A stretch of DNA of 64,000 bases, taken from assembly GCA_025399215.1 (NCBI GenBank), contig MU621101.1, forward strand, positions 1 to 64,000, given 5' to 3'. Below are positions 44,840-56,500 of this stretch, piece after piece. Each line of letters starts with the position of its first letter. Within the stretch, counting starts at the first letter, position 1. Source of the stretch: Globomyces pollinis-pini. Lineage: Eukaryota > Chytridiomycota > Chytridiomycetes > Rhizophydiales > Globomycetaceae. Below the pieces are notes generated by a model. That model saw only the letters and a list, made by a program, of their open reading frames with translations, ran no database searches and had not been told where the DNA came from. The position numbers and the translations under genes were made by a program.

Positions 44840-45475
44840 AATTTGTTTTCTTGGTTTTGTTATTTCTAGTTTGGTTATTTATATCATTTTTTTTTTTGGC
44901 TTGTTATAAACGTGATTAGAGGCACAGTCAGATGTTTTCATTAAAGATTTCAAAAATGATTCAAATTTTATGGATGAAAAAACAAGATTCACAAAGGTAT
45001 TTTTTGTATCACTCAAAGATGTGATTTCGTGTTGAACGAACTAATTCTTTATTTTTTTCTCATTAATGAAATGAGGAATTGAGATTTACTGAAAGAGAAT
45101 TGATCGCTACATCATCCTAAACTAAATCATGATCATGGTTGGCATTATGTCAAAGAATCAATTCTATTTGTTGAAATCAATAAAAGATCTAACTGGTTTG
45201 GTATCCCATGACAAAGGGTATTAGTCATCAACACGTTTATCAATTATAAATGTTAATTTGATGAATATATCAAAAAGTACTAATCTATTCGATGTATCAG
45301 TGTATTATTCACACATTTCCGACTGTTAAATCAGTCCAGTGAGTTAAATTGTAATTTGGCTTTGATTCAAATAAATTCGTATTGAAATCAAAAGCTAAAT
45401 TTTATGGTGATAAATCTCGCTATTTGGTATTGAATTGTATTGGGTTGGTACTCAACCTTTTAAAAAACAAATTGA
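44840..45475. other. Region with coding-like fragments, no assembled gene
   Basis: Plus-strand pieces look coding: VFIKDFKNDSNFMDEKTRFT (about 44931-44996), ELRFTERELIA (about 45078) and HDHGWHYVKESILFVEINKR then SNWFGIP (about 45130-45210). They are in different frames, and I could not join them with convincing splice sites. They may be a short gene with composite introns, or a decaying one. It also holds the THI6 promoter. Confidence 0.35.
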
Positions 45476-47173
45476 ATGGAGAAATCAAAAATTGATTACA
45501 CACTGTATCTAGTCACTGACAGCTCTCTAGTTCCCAGTCATCGCACTCTAGTTCAGACTGTGAAAGATTCTATTGATGCTGGAGTCACCATCGTTCAATT
45601 ACGAGAAAAGAATTTAGAAACATTACAATTCATTCGTTTGGCAACTGAATTATTGGAAATCACTCGAGCTGCTGGAATTCCATTACTGATTAATGATCGA
45701 TTGGATGTTGCGTTGGCTGTAGATGCAGATGGTGTACATATTGGTCAATCCGATATGCCATTAGCTGTTGCTAGAAAATTGTTAGGTGCTCAATCAGTTT
45801 CCTAATATATTTAGGTCCAAATAAAATCATTGGAGTGACTGTTAAAACGATAGAACAGGCTAAACAAGCAGTAGATGGTGGTGCTGATTATTTGGGAATT
45901 GGTACTTGTTTTCATACAAATACCAAAAAGATCGAGTCAAAACCACTTGGACCTTCAGGAGTGTATAAAATCATTGAAAGTCTACCAGTTGGGACTAAAA
46001 CTGTCACCATTGGTGGAATTAAAGAATCAAATGCTGGTATCAATCCATCATCTAATCATAGAACTGGTTATGAAACGTTGCCAAGGAAATGGATTTGGTT
46101 TGAATGGATTGGCGGTTGTATCAGATATCATTGCTGCACCAGACGTACACTTGAAAGTCAAAGCATTATTAACAGCGATACAAAGAGGTTTAACTACCAA
46201 GGAGCAAATTGTTTATACACAAAGTGATGTATCTACCAAAGTGGAGCATCTATTTTTAAAACTACGAAAAACAACTCCACTCGTTCATCATATCACAAAT
46301 TTCGTTGTTATGAATGACACCGCCAATGCAACGTATTGCTCTGCAAAGTTTAATATTTAGTATTGCTTTGGGTGGGTCTCCAATCATGGCCCAAAATCAT
46401 GAAGAATCTTTCGATTTGGCTGAAATGATAAACGTATTATTGTTGAATATTGGTACTCTTAACACTGAATTTGTAAAAGGGATGCTCTCAGCAGGTATTT
46501 TCATAACTCTTTAATGGCAGGAAAACATTCAAAGAATAAAGGTGTTCCTGTGGTTTTAGATCCAGTTGGAGCTGGTGCTACTGCTTTAAGAAAAGATACT
46601 GCTCGAAATTTACTCAATGAGATTTCTATTGATATCATCAAAGGTAACTCGGGTGAAATTTCTACTGTGGCCGAAAAGGGGAATGTAGAAATGAAAGGGG
46701 TAGATAGTGTTGGAGGAGCTAGTGATCCTGCTGAACTAGTTCGTTATACAGCTTTGAAAGAAAGTATTAATGCAATGATATTGATATTAGAATGTGTTGT
46801 TGCCATGACAGGTGTTGTAGACTATGTTTCTGATGGATTCAATACATATTCAATTGAAAATGGTCATGAATATATGGGGAAAATTACTGGTTCTGGATGT
46901 ATGACTACTACCGCTATAGCTTGTTACGCTGCTGGTATATTTCTGTAACTTTAATGATAGTTTGTGAACAAAACTATTTAATTGCTGCTATTGCAGGGTA
47001 TCTTAAATTTATTTAATTATAGAATTGCATCGATTGGAATTGCTGGTGAAATAGCTGCGGTTCGAAGTGATGTAAAAGGTCCAAGTACCTTTAAAACAGC
47101 ATTGATTGATGAAATGTATAATCTAAACGTTAGTGTCTTGAAAGATCGTATTAAAATAAAGAAAATCCATTAA
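45476..47173 (+). CDS. THI6: Thiamine-phosphate synthase / hydroxyethylthiazole kinase fusion (THI6-like)
   Basis: Bifunctional fungal-type enzyme, 512 aa after six 25-29-nt introns. The N-terminal ThiE domain couples HMP-PP and THZ-P: GVTIVQLREKNLETLQFI, LLINDRLDVALAVDADGVHI, GQSDMPLAVARKLLG, YLGIGTCFHTNTKK and TVTIGGIKESNAE. The C-terminal ThiM-type kinase domain follows: PLVHHITNFVVMNDTANATI, ALGGSPIMAQNHEE, VPVVLDPVGAGATALRKDTA, IIKGNSGEISTVA and KITGSGCMTTTAIACYAA with the anion-hole GSGC. Thiamine phosphate made here also serves the pathway fed by the THI20-like enzyme. The apparent internal ATG start at 46514 is an exon boundary, not a second gene. Confidence 0.95.
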
Positions 47174-47240
47174 AGGTCTGTTTAGTTCAAATGCTGTTTA
47201 TTTATTATTATTTTACTGTAAAATGATTGTCTAGATAGTA

Positions 47241-48541
47241 TCAATCACATTGTATTTCCTTTGATACTTTAGTAGCTGGTTTCTGAAATAAATCTCGAGT
47301 GATTTCAAATATTTTTGGATGACAATTCGATTTTAGTAAACCAATATCATCTTTTGTTTGCATTCTTAATTCAATAAATTGAATTCTAAAATCTTCTTCA
47401 GTTTCTTTTGTCAAGGCTAATTCCTTTTCCTTTTGTTCCTCAAACGTTTTCTTCATTTCAAGGAGTACACCTTCAAGTTCTGCCATTGTGTATGTTTGAC
47501 GTTTGGGTTCTACTGGCTTTGGTGTCATGGATATCATAGTATTTGCTGATGAAATCATTCCACTTCTTCGAAACGTTGCGGATGATTGTTTTGATCGTTT
47601 AATGTTTGCTGATGTAGGAGCTGTAACTGCTGGAGAATTCTTTCCGATTCGATTAATCATCATATTTAAAAACTCTTCCTTTTGGTGTATTGTTTTATGT
47701 AAATAATCTAACTGATCCAATTGAATTGCTTCTGGTATTTGATTGAATGATGCCGCCTAATGGTTAAAATGTATAGTTTTACTTCCAAATCACAGCCAGA
47801 TCTTTTTGCAATCGCTTTATACTTTTCTATCATATTAGCGTGTTTGAGTATAGATGATTCTTTTTTGTGAGATTGTTTCTTTAGTCTAGATATTTCTGCA
47901 ATCTTCTCATTTAACAATAACTGCTGATTGGAACGTAACAATTTGACCATCTCTATTCTCTTGATCTACTTCATGAGGGTAACAGTGATCGAGTACCTCA
48001 TAAGTTCTAAAGAGTGTCACAATTTTATTCGCGAATTCAGATTTACCAGATCTTCTAATCCTATCAATAGACATGTAATATTTCTCTTTCATCAATTCCA
48101 TTTGTCGCTCAAAATAGGTTGCAAAAGATAAAGTCAACATTTCTGCATCTATTTCCAATTCCAATTCCACTTTTGCTTTTGCTTCTTTAACTTTCTTTAA
48201 CATTTATAAATTTAATGATTACCAAATTGAGTTGACGAAACTGTAACCCAAGCTCTTTTACTTCACGTATAGACTCGAAATCGGTTTGTGCTGACCTATT
48301 TATCGTGAACTGAATCATTAATCGTACCTATGTATTCATGAGGAATTTGGTTTTATTAATACCTAAAATGAGAAGAGATACGATACCTTGTTACACGAAA
48401 GAGACGAGGATATTCTGTTTGTGAAACTGTTCGTTCTTTCATCAATCGAATTTCATTTCTGAGGATTGCTTGCTGCCATTCACTAGAAACACCATTAGTG
48501 TCATGTAATATTGCAGAACTGCTATATTTCCTTGTAGTCAT
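47241..48541 (-). CDS. Coiled-coil protein, unassigned
   Basis: The assembled exons encode a largely helical, charged protein. It starts at MTTRKYSSSAILHDTNGVSS (a further ATG lies at 48577). SAQTDFESIREVKELGLQFR, KAKVELELEIDAEMLTLSFA and KIAEISRLKKQSHKKESSIL follow. The C-terminal part has DQLDYLHKTIHQKEEFLNMM and MAELEGVLLEMKKTFEEQKE, ending KEIQCD. Heptad-like regions are evident; there is no membrane segment. An intron after RVT is a three-unit composite (48296-48386). The SAQTDF motif and the coiled coil recall cilium- or centrosome-associated proteins, but I cannot name a family. It is divergent from the disordered protein at 48721. Confidence 0.65.
48296..48386 (-). other. Three-unit tandem intron in the coiled-coil gene
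   Basis: Read on the minus strand the units are 24 nt (48363-48386), 35 nt (48328-48362) and 32 nt (48296-48327), each GT...AG. Removing all three joins LFRVT-R to SAQTDFESI in frame. Stopping after two units would also leave an open frame (VRLMIQFTIN), so this array is less certain than the others. Confidence 0.55.
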
Positions 48542-48720
48542 CAGAATAATGAAGTGAACAAACTCAACACAATGCAAATGACACGATTTTTAATCGTTCA
48601 ATGTCCATTTCTTACATATCATATCTAGAGACCAAACGTTGAACGGTTACCAATTTGAATATTAGTTGTGTCTAGAGAGATCCTAATTGTTTACAAATAG
48701 TCAACAAAAACTTTCCACAA

Positions 48721-50539
48721 ATGATAGTGGGTAAATGTTTGATGCCTGGCATCAGCATTCCACAGACGCTTATGAATTGTCAGAGTGCGAATCCAAACAA
48801 TTGTACAGTTGTAAAAATGTTACGGATACAAGGATCCAGTCAAGAAGAGTCATCGATAAAAAAATTGATGGAAGATTATATTGATAATGATACAGATGTG
48901 GTATCTAAATCAAATAGCTTTAGTGATTTAATATCTACTCAACTACACACCAATATAGATCATTTCAATGAAGGTGCAACAACACATTTCGCGAAAAGTA
49001 CAAGTGATATGTCATCTATCGACCCACAGTTTTCGGATGATGATGATTATGCATATAGTGTTAGAGAAGAAAGTGATCAAAAGGTGGAAAAACAACCATT
49101 GAAAGCTAGAGTGTTTTCCGCTTTCAAACGAATTCCAACAAGTGTCACGATACCTGACCAACACTCTGAGATTAAATCTATCAGGAACTGCTCTGCATAT
49201 TCCATAAGGAATAAGATGTCCCAAGAGCCAAAAAGATTGTCACTTGTAAATGTCTCGGAAGCGTTTGGGTATAACACTCTGAAAACTGAACCGGAAACAC
49301 CAATTAAAAAACCTCAATCCAAAAAGACAAAACATACAAAATTCTCCAAACAGATACACCCAAAGCAGTTATTTGAAAACATTACAATCAATACACTTCC
49401 CAAAATCAATCCAAAAATGCCATATTTTTCTCAATCAGAGATAGATTTAGATATCTACGTAACTTTACTAATAATTAATTATAGAATACAAACTCACAAT
49501 CCAATGAGAATCAGTCAAAAAGTGATCCGCATTCCGAAAATGAAACTGTTCCAAAAAAGAAGAAAATGGAAGAACTGGAAGCTCTATTAAAGGTAAACTT
49601 TTTCAATATTTATTGAAGAAATCCAAGAAACGAGTGCCATTAGGGAAAGATGCTACGGAAATGATTGATACCCCAACCTCACCAACTACGACGTTGAAGA
49701 ACAAACTACATATGAAGACATTAGAGATGGATTTTAATACTCTCAGTAGAAAAAGAACACCCACAATCAAACAGATTTTAAATAATAGGGGGAAGTCGAG
49801 GGCAGCAAAAACCCCAACGTCCAAGAAATTGGAATCGGTAGCAAATCCATCGACTGTTGTTAATTTGGAATTGCCCTTAATACGAAAAGAGACACCTAAA
49901 CAGGTTTTGAAATTCCCGTTAGTGAAAGAGCCATCGACAATGTTTTCACAAGGTAAAAAGGAATCAAGACAAAGTGAATTAATGCAACTAAACAAGAAAC
50001 CTAGCAGCTCCAGATTCTCAATGGGAGAACTTCTAGCATCAATTCTGCCCGCAACGCAAGACAAGCAATATATAAGACCCGGCACCAGAAGGAAATTTGA
50101 CAATACTGCACACACACAAACGTTGACTTTCTTGATTAGCGATTCCCAACCGGTATTTCCAATACCATCTGGTACTCCCGACTCAAAAGAATCGATGAAA
50201 CGCTTACTTATCGACCACACTATTGTCAATCAGTGTAAACCAACAAGTCAACCGAGCAAGCTGCCATTCCCAGTTAGGCTGACTAATGAAACTCCAACTC
50301 TACCACCATTGAATGATTCTCCGATTATTGTAAATATTCCTTTGGCCACTGTTATACCATGCCATAGTATGGAGTTAAAACCATCAAAAATTCTACCAGT
50401 ACTGATTGATATTGAAAAACAAATGGAAGCCGCTCAACTAAAAAAGAACCAGGAACAAGTTAAGACAACGTATATATTAGAAGATTCAACACCATTAGAT
50501 CTATACGAGAATGTTGATATAACTCCTTGGAATTTATAA
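48721..50539 (+). CDS. Disordered, basic low-complexity protein of 588 aa
   Basis: Two 26-nt introns join three exons into one frame, from [19 protein letters not shown] to NVDITPWNL. The protein is Ser/Thr/Pro/Lys-rich with no recognised domain. It has short motifs such as [37 protein letters not shown] and [17 protein letters not shown], possible nuclear-localisation patches and repeated TP sites. SPTTTLKNK and [10 protein letters not shown] suggest phospho-regulation, possibly of a chromatin or cell-cycle protein; this is speculation. Its stop codon ends only 7 nt before the end of the convergent dynein gene. Confidence 0.8.
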
Positions 50540-50546
50540 TAAATGA

Positions 50547-53500
50547 TTAATCGCTTAATTGGCACTATTGAAGTTAGTAAACTAAAAAGATTTACCAAGA
50601 GTGCTACTCCTTTCGCAATCCAATAATCCGCTGGTCGATCTGAAGGAATATAAAGTGTTGCAACAAAATTTGTTGACTGTCCTGTGGTTGATAAGGTTCC
50701 TGCACGAGCTGAAGTCTTATATAATGGACATGCATAAAGCTTGTTATCTATTGTATTTTGACCAGTCATCTGCACTGGTATAAACCGAATCAATGGCATT
50801 GGCTATAAAGGGAGTTAGTTTTACAGTTATAGTTACTGAAAACATCTCCATAGGGAACGAGTCCTGAATTAATTGTTTCTGTCTATCCCATCTAGCACCT
50901 TCTAAATACAACCCGCTCATTAGTGCACCTTCTTCAGTTTCGGCGCTAACAATTACTTGCGGGTCTTCTTCATCAAATGATTTCACTTCATACGAAAACT
51001 GAAGTGAATCGATTGGTATATTGAACTTTCTTGCATGGTTCTGAAGTACTCCTGTTAAAAATCCTAGAGATTTGTTAACCTAATTAGTATTACCTTGAGG
51101 AAAGAAAAATCCAGGTAACCAAAATGACTTTGGCTGTCCAACCATTGACCAATCTTTAATCATTTGCATTCTCTTGTGAAAGTCTTTAATCCATGAGCCT
51201 AAGGACTTGAGCGATGGATATGCACTGTTTGACCATTTTTGAGGTACCTAATAGGTTAAAATTTACCATTTCATACTTCATTGATAAGCATACTCTTGTA
51301 AACCAACTCAAGTTCGGCGCTCATTACAATAAACCCTTTCACTGCTTTTGAAACGTTCTGTAATGAGGTCTTGACAATCAAGTTTAGCTTGTTGAATCTA
51401 ACGGCTTCCTGAAGCAGAACAGTGCTTAAAGAATTCAACATTCTACCCGATTCGTCTCTTCTAAACAATATTTGAAGGGTTACTGTCAGTTCATCACTAT
51501 TTGGATCTAACAGTAATACACTAGGCCAATCATCCAATATGGAACTAGCAAGTTCTAGCACAATTTCTTCGCTTGACTTTCCTGTTGCACCAGCAGACAG
51601 TCGAGGCTGCACATCCAAAACAGTACGTATCAACCGCCTTGTTTCTTGTAGTTGGAAACTGATATTTGCATTCTCATGCATACCAAATACTGATGGTTCT
51701 TCATTAAATGGTAGACTATCTATATAAGCCTTGAAGCTGCTTTGATCACCATCAACAGGCGCATAATAAATTCCAGATGGAGAAAACTGATAGTTATCGT
51801 CTAAAATAGCTGGAGTATAAAATCTGGACAAAATTGATTTGACAGTTCTTCTGTCCCAATCATCTGTAACTCTTCCCCCAAATGTTATTTCTCCAGTCAA
51901 ATATGTAAGAGCTTCCCAAGGGATAGTTTTGTACTCTTGAAGCATATTTCTAAGGATAATGCATGATACTTCTAAGTCAGCATTACTCCAATCATAAAGA
52001 ATGTTCCAACCTAGGGGACCAAATTTCTTTCTTTCGTGTATAATCGCGTTGAAGAAACATATTCCAAACAGAAGTTTTCTGTACTTTACACCTTGTGGAG
52101 GATGGTCATCAAACAAGTCTTTTGGAATATCAGAGAAACTTCTTGCCAAGTTTGCTCTCAACCCTTTCGGTGGTTCGTTTGTAACTTTTACACTATCTTG
52201 TAGAATAGATATAGGGAAAACTTTTGAAGGCATTGAAGATAGAAATAACCGGAATTTTGGATTAATTTCCGCTTCTGGTTGTCCAAATTCTTTTACGATT
52301 GTCTCGAGTCGATTCATCCAAGATGCAGCAAGGTGGCAATTTTGTAAGAATACCCAATCTCCGTTACCTGCTGCTTTCTTGACCATTTCTTCTGCAATTG
52401 GGCCCTGTCCCTGCCCTAAGGATATCATCTGTAAATGATCTTGCATATTCATTTTTGAAGATCCGGCAAACTTCATCAACTGAGTAACTGGATCTGATCC
52501 AGTCGATAATATAAAAATCAATGGAGTTGACAATGTGGTATCTTTGTATGCTTTGCTTAAATCAAGAGGGGGTATATCAATGTACTCCGGCCCTAAATTC
52601 CGTTTAACGAATTCGATTGCGGCTTGGACCACTTTCTCTTCTCGAAGAACTTTTACAAGTATCAGTTTATGCATATCAGTCAATTGCCCAGTTGTATCAC
52701 CTGGGACAGGAACTATATTTGGCTGATCAGCTTCAACAAGAGTCTCCCAATCGGTTGGATACATCGCGACATGATCTACTGTATATGCGAATTGAGGAAT
52801 TGTAAATGCTAAATCACACAAATTCTGCCACATGTATGAAGACAACCATCGGATTTGTGGTTTAGGTGGTAAGTTGTTTCGTAAGATCCCACTACCTCTG
52901 AGGAAGAAATTCCATTCGTTTTGATCTATTAATTGCCGCTCTCGCATCGTCTCAATGCATATCATGAATGCAAAAATAAGTTTGTGAGCTTCAAACAATC
53001 CTCTAGATACATTTGTAAAAGTATCAAATGTCACATTTTTACACAGCGTTTTGATTCTGATGGCTAAAACATCACTGACTTCCGATTCTTTGATAGTATT
53101 TACGAACAAATTTTTGAAATACTTCAAAGAGAAATGATACATGGGGTCCATTTCCGCAAGATCAGCCATGACAAAATAAAGCACTGACCCTCTAATTGCC
53201 ACAGGGCTATAACGTTCTCTAGCAGTGTTGATGTTAACCTCGGTTTCTTGGGCTTCAGCTAGTCGGACATTGATAGTGGCGGAAGTAACTTTTGATTGAT
53301 TCAATGTTGTTATTAGTTCCTCATCATCCAAAATATTGCCCTGTGAATTGAAAAGAAGTCTAAGAATCTTTTCTTCTATGTCTTTCAATTGTTTTTTATC
53401 TGCCGCAATGTTTACAATTAATGAATTTCTCTGTTCTTCAAGCTCCGGTCTCTCTAGTTTCACTACGTCAGCAAGCAACTGCCCCTCTAAACCGGCCTTT

Positions 53501-56500
53501 GTTACAGTAAAGTTAATGATTGTAACTTTAATGCACACTTCAGGAAGATAATGTGGATTTTGTAATTTGGTTGTCATGTAGAGTTTGAAGTTTCTATCGT
53601 ATTCCACTAACGAATCTCCTAATTTCATCAAAACTCGTCCACCTTGTCTAATAGTCTGTTTGAGTAAAAGTGGCTCCAGCGCTGGATCTAGCTGTTCTCC
53701 AACATCTTCAATCAGTACAGGCTGCCCAGTTCGAACTGCATTTTCTAAAGATCTTAAGAACTTCGGTTCTGTAAGTTTAACAACTCTTAAATCAGGTCCT
53801 TCCATATTTCGAATCCCTATTGAATTATTAGTTTGGTTTTTTACATCTATTTGCTTGACCTTGAGGGTCAATCATCAACGGCCATCGTCTTCCTTTGGTT
53901 ACTAAAAGTGCATTTTCGGTAGACAAAGCATCTGCTGGTAGTCCCTGAATATTCCAATCTCTAACGACAGCCGGATCGGATAACGTCTCCGCCAAAGAAA
54001 AGTTTTCTGTTACTGGAATTTTAATTTCAACACATGCCGCAACCCAGCCTTTGACTAATTCCAACCTGTAGGTGGAAGTAAACGCTCCAAAGTATGCCAC
54101 AGCAGCTGAACTAAGGAATACATTGCCAACTAGAGAATCAATCTGGGTATTAAGCTTTTCCACAGCCTCTGTCCATCTAATTTGCTCATCAGCAAGTGCA
54201 GTGGTAAGCTTGTTAGCTCTGGCTAGCCTCTTTGTCGTTTCTTCCATTTTTTCCAGTAACATTTTCTTTCCTGCTACCGAATTTTCGTAAGTCGCTTTCA
54301 ATTTATCGAGCTGCATTTCTACGTCCGCTAATGCTGCAGCCTTTTCTGCTAATTTCGCCCGAGTCGATTCTAATGATGCTTGAGCTTCCTCCAGTCGTTT
54401 TCTTTTTGGGGCAACCTCTTTGAAGACACGAGAGTAAAGATCAATAGCTACAACCCACATACAAATACTTTTGATGGCTGTAGAAACTCTTCCCACTGCT
54501 TCTGGGTTGAAATTTGGCATTTCAATATACTTTCTTAATTTTTTACTCACTGCTTCGGGTATATTATCTCTGTCGTAATCTTGCATTTTCTTCATGAATT
54601 GAGGGTCACCTAAAAGCTTTTTTGAACTATCCCAATCAGGTTTCACTTTGAACAGAATACAAATTGCCTCCATAACCATCAACACTGCATCTGGTGGTTT
54701 TGAAAATACTTTCAATTCCGCAAAATCTTTCTTATCTAAAGCATCCAATGCCTTAAATGCACCTTCCAGGGCTGGCAAAGCAGCATCGAGGTCTCGTTGT
54801 GCGTCATTTGCAATTGCCTCTGTCTGAAGAGCAGCCTCTCTTACTATAGTTTCTTCTTCTGAGACCACCTTTCGAACACCATCTGCAGTTTCTTGATCCT
54901 TGGATATTTTAATCATCAACTCTTCTGTATCAGCAGCCTTAATCTTTAATTCTGGTCCCAAAACATTGAGTTCTATTTGCATGTTGGCAACCAATTCATT
55001 TGTCTCTGCTAATTTGTTCAATCCGTTTCTGAGCCTATCTCGAGCAGCTCCTAATTCTTTTCTCTGTTCTGAAAGCATTTTCACATAGATATTAATCAAC
55101 TCTAAATAGGATGTTGGAGTAGTGTAGTACTTTCTCCTTAGCTCTGCCCAAAACTTTTTGGCAAGTTCACCCACGGATGCATGTATTTCTACACACATGC
55201 CCGCTACCTTCTGTCTCATTTCATCGGATCCCAAATCCACGAATTCCAAAAATCTTGTTGACACAGAGTGCAATGCTTCTTTCGGCCATTCATCAAACCA
55301 ATCAATAGTACAGCAATTTACTAATGATGGAAACATTCTACATCGATTTCGGAAAGTATCTCCAACAGGACTAGTTCCTAACACAATGTGCAAATTATCC
55401 CGGACTCTGCTAATAAAGAACTGATAGACGCTATCTCTATCCTCACCAAGCTGTTTCTCTCTTGCCAAGGGTCTTAGTTCTCCAAGTATTTTCTCTCTTT
55501 CTTCAAATTCAATGAGATTAGGGACTTCTCCTGAATTTAAGATGTTGTTAATATCTTCTAAAAATGTCTCCGATTTAATTTGAGTATCTGAAAGTAAAAA
55601 CACTGTGTTTTTCCCATCAACACCTGCTAGTCTATAAACTCGTTTCAAATCCTCGTGCCATTCCTCTTGACCATAGGTACGAGTTAATTCAATTTGAATG
55701 CATTGATAATCTGATATGTGACATGCAAGTCTGGTTAAAGATTGTTTGCCGGTACCACCAACACCAACCAGCAATGCATTTCCACGTGGTTGTCGAATAA
55801 TTCTGGAAATACGAGTTATATGTTGCTTTGCATCCATGAAAAAAATTAAGCGAACTTCTTTGTTCATTGTGACGTTGTACTCTTCCAAATACTCTTCCAG
55901 TAAATTTGTCATAAACTTCATATCAGTCAACTCCAGATAGATTCGATCTTCAGCGGGAACACCTCTTTTCATAAAGTCACAGAACATAATGGGTGTAGTG
56001 AAGAATGATTCTTTTGGAATTTGAATGCCAAAGTTTTTGTCACACAATTCTGACAGTAGCTGGTTGAAATAACGACGGTCAATATCATCAATTAGTCTAT
56101 CGTGGAACACTCGTGAAGATTCATGACAAAACAGTCTTGCTAAATCATTCTTAGTAATGATCGTTTGTGGGCGAACTTGAAGCATTCCTTGAATGACTTT
56201 TGATAAATCTCTTAAGTTGAAAGTGTAATGAGACTTTGCTGGAGTTGGTAACAGTTCTGTACACATACGATGATAAATTTCTATTGAGGAATTGATAATA
56301 GCTTCACATGATGTTTTCACTTCAGCAGAAAATGGCTTCAAGAAACCTTCTACAATTGATCGGAAAATCTTTGCAAGTGATAGCTCACTAGGAGCCGGAA
56401 GACTTAGCATATTGAAGTGCCTCAAAAATCGTGGGGTTACAACATTTCTTCCTCCTCCCGGTGGTGCGCACGCTGCAATAAGTTCCACGTCTTGAATAAC

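Noticed and set aside
46514..46948. Separate hydroxyethylthiazole kinase gene starting at an internal ATG
   Set aside because: The ATG lies inside a 26-nt intron of THI6; the exon continues the kinase domain in frame.
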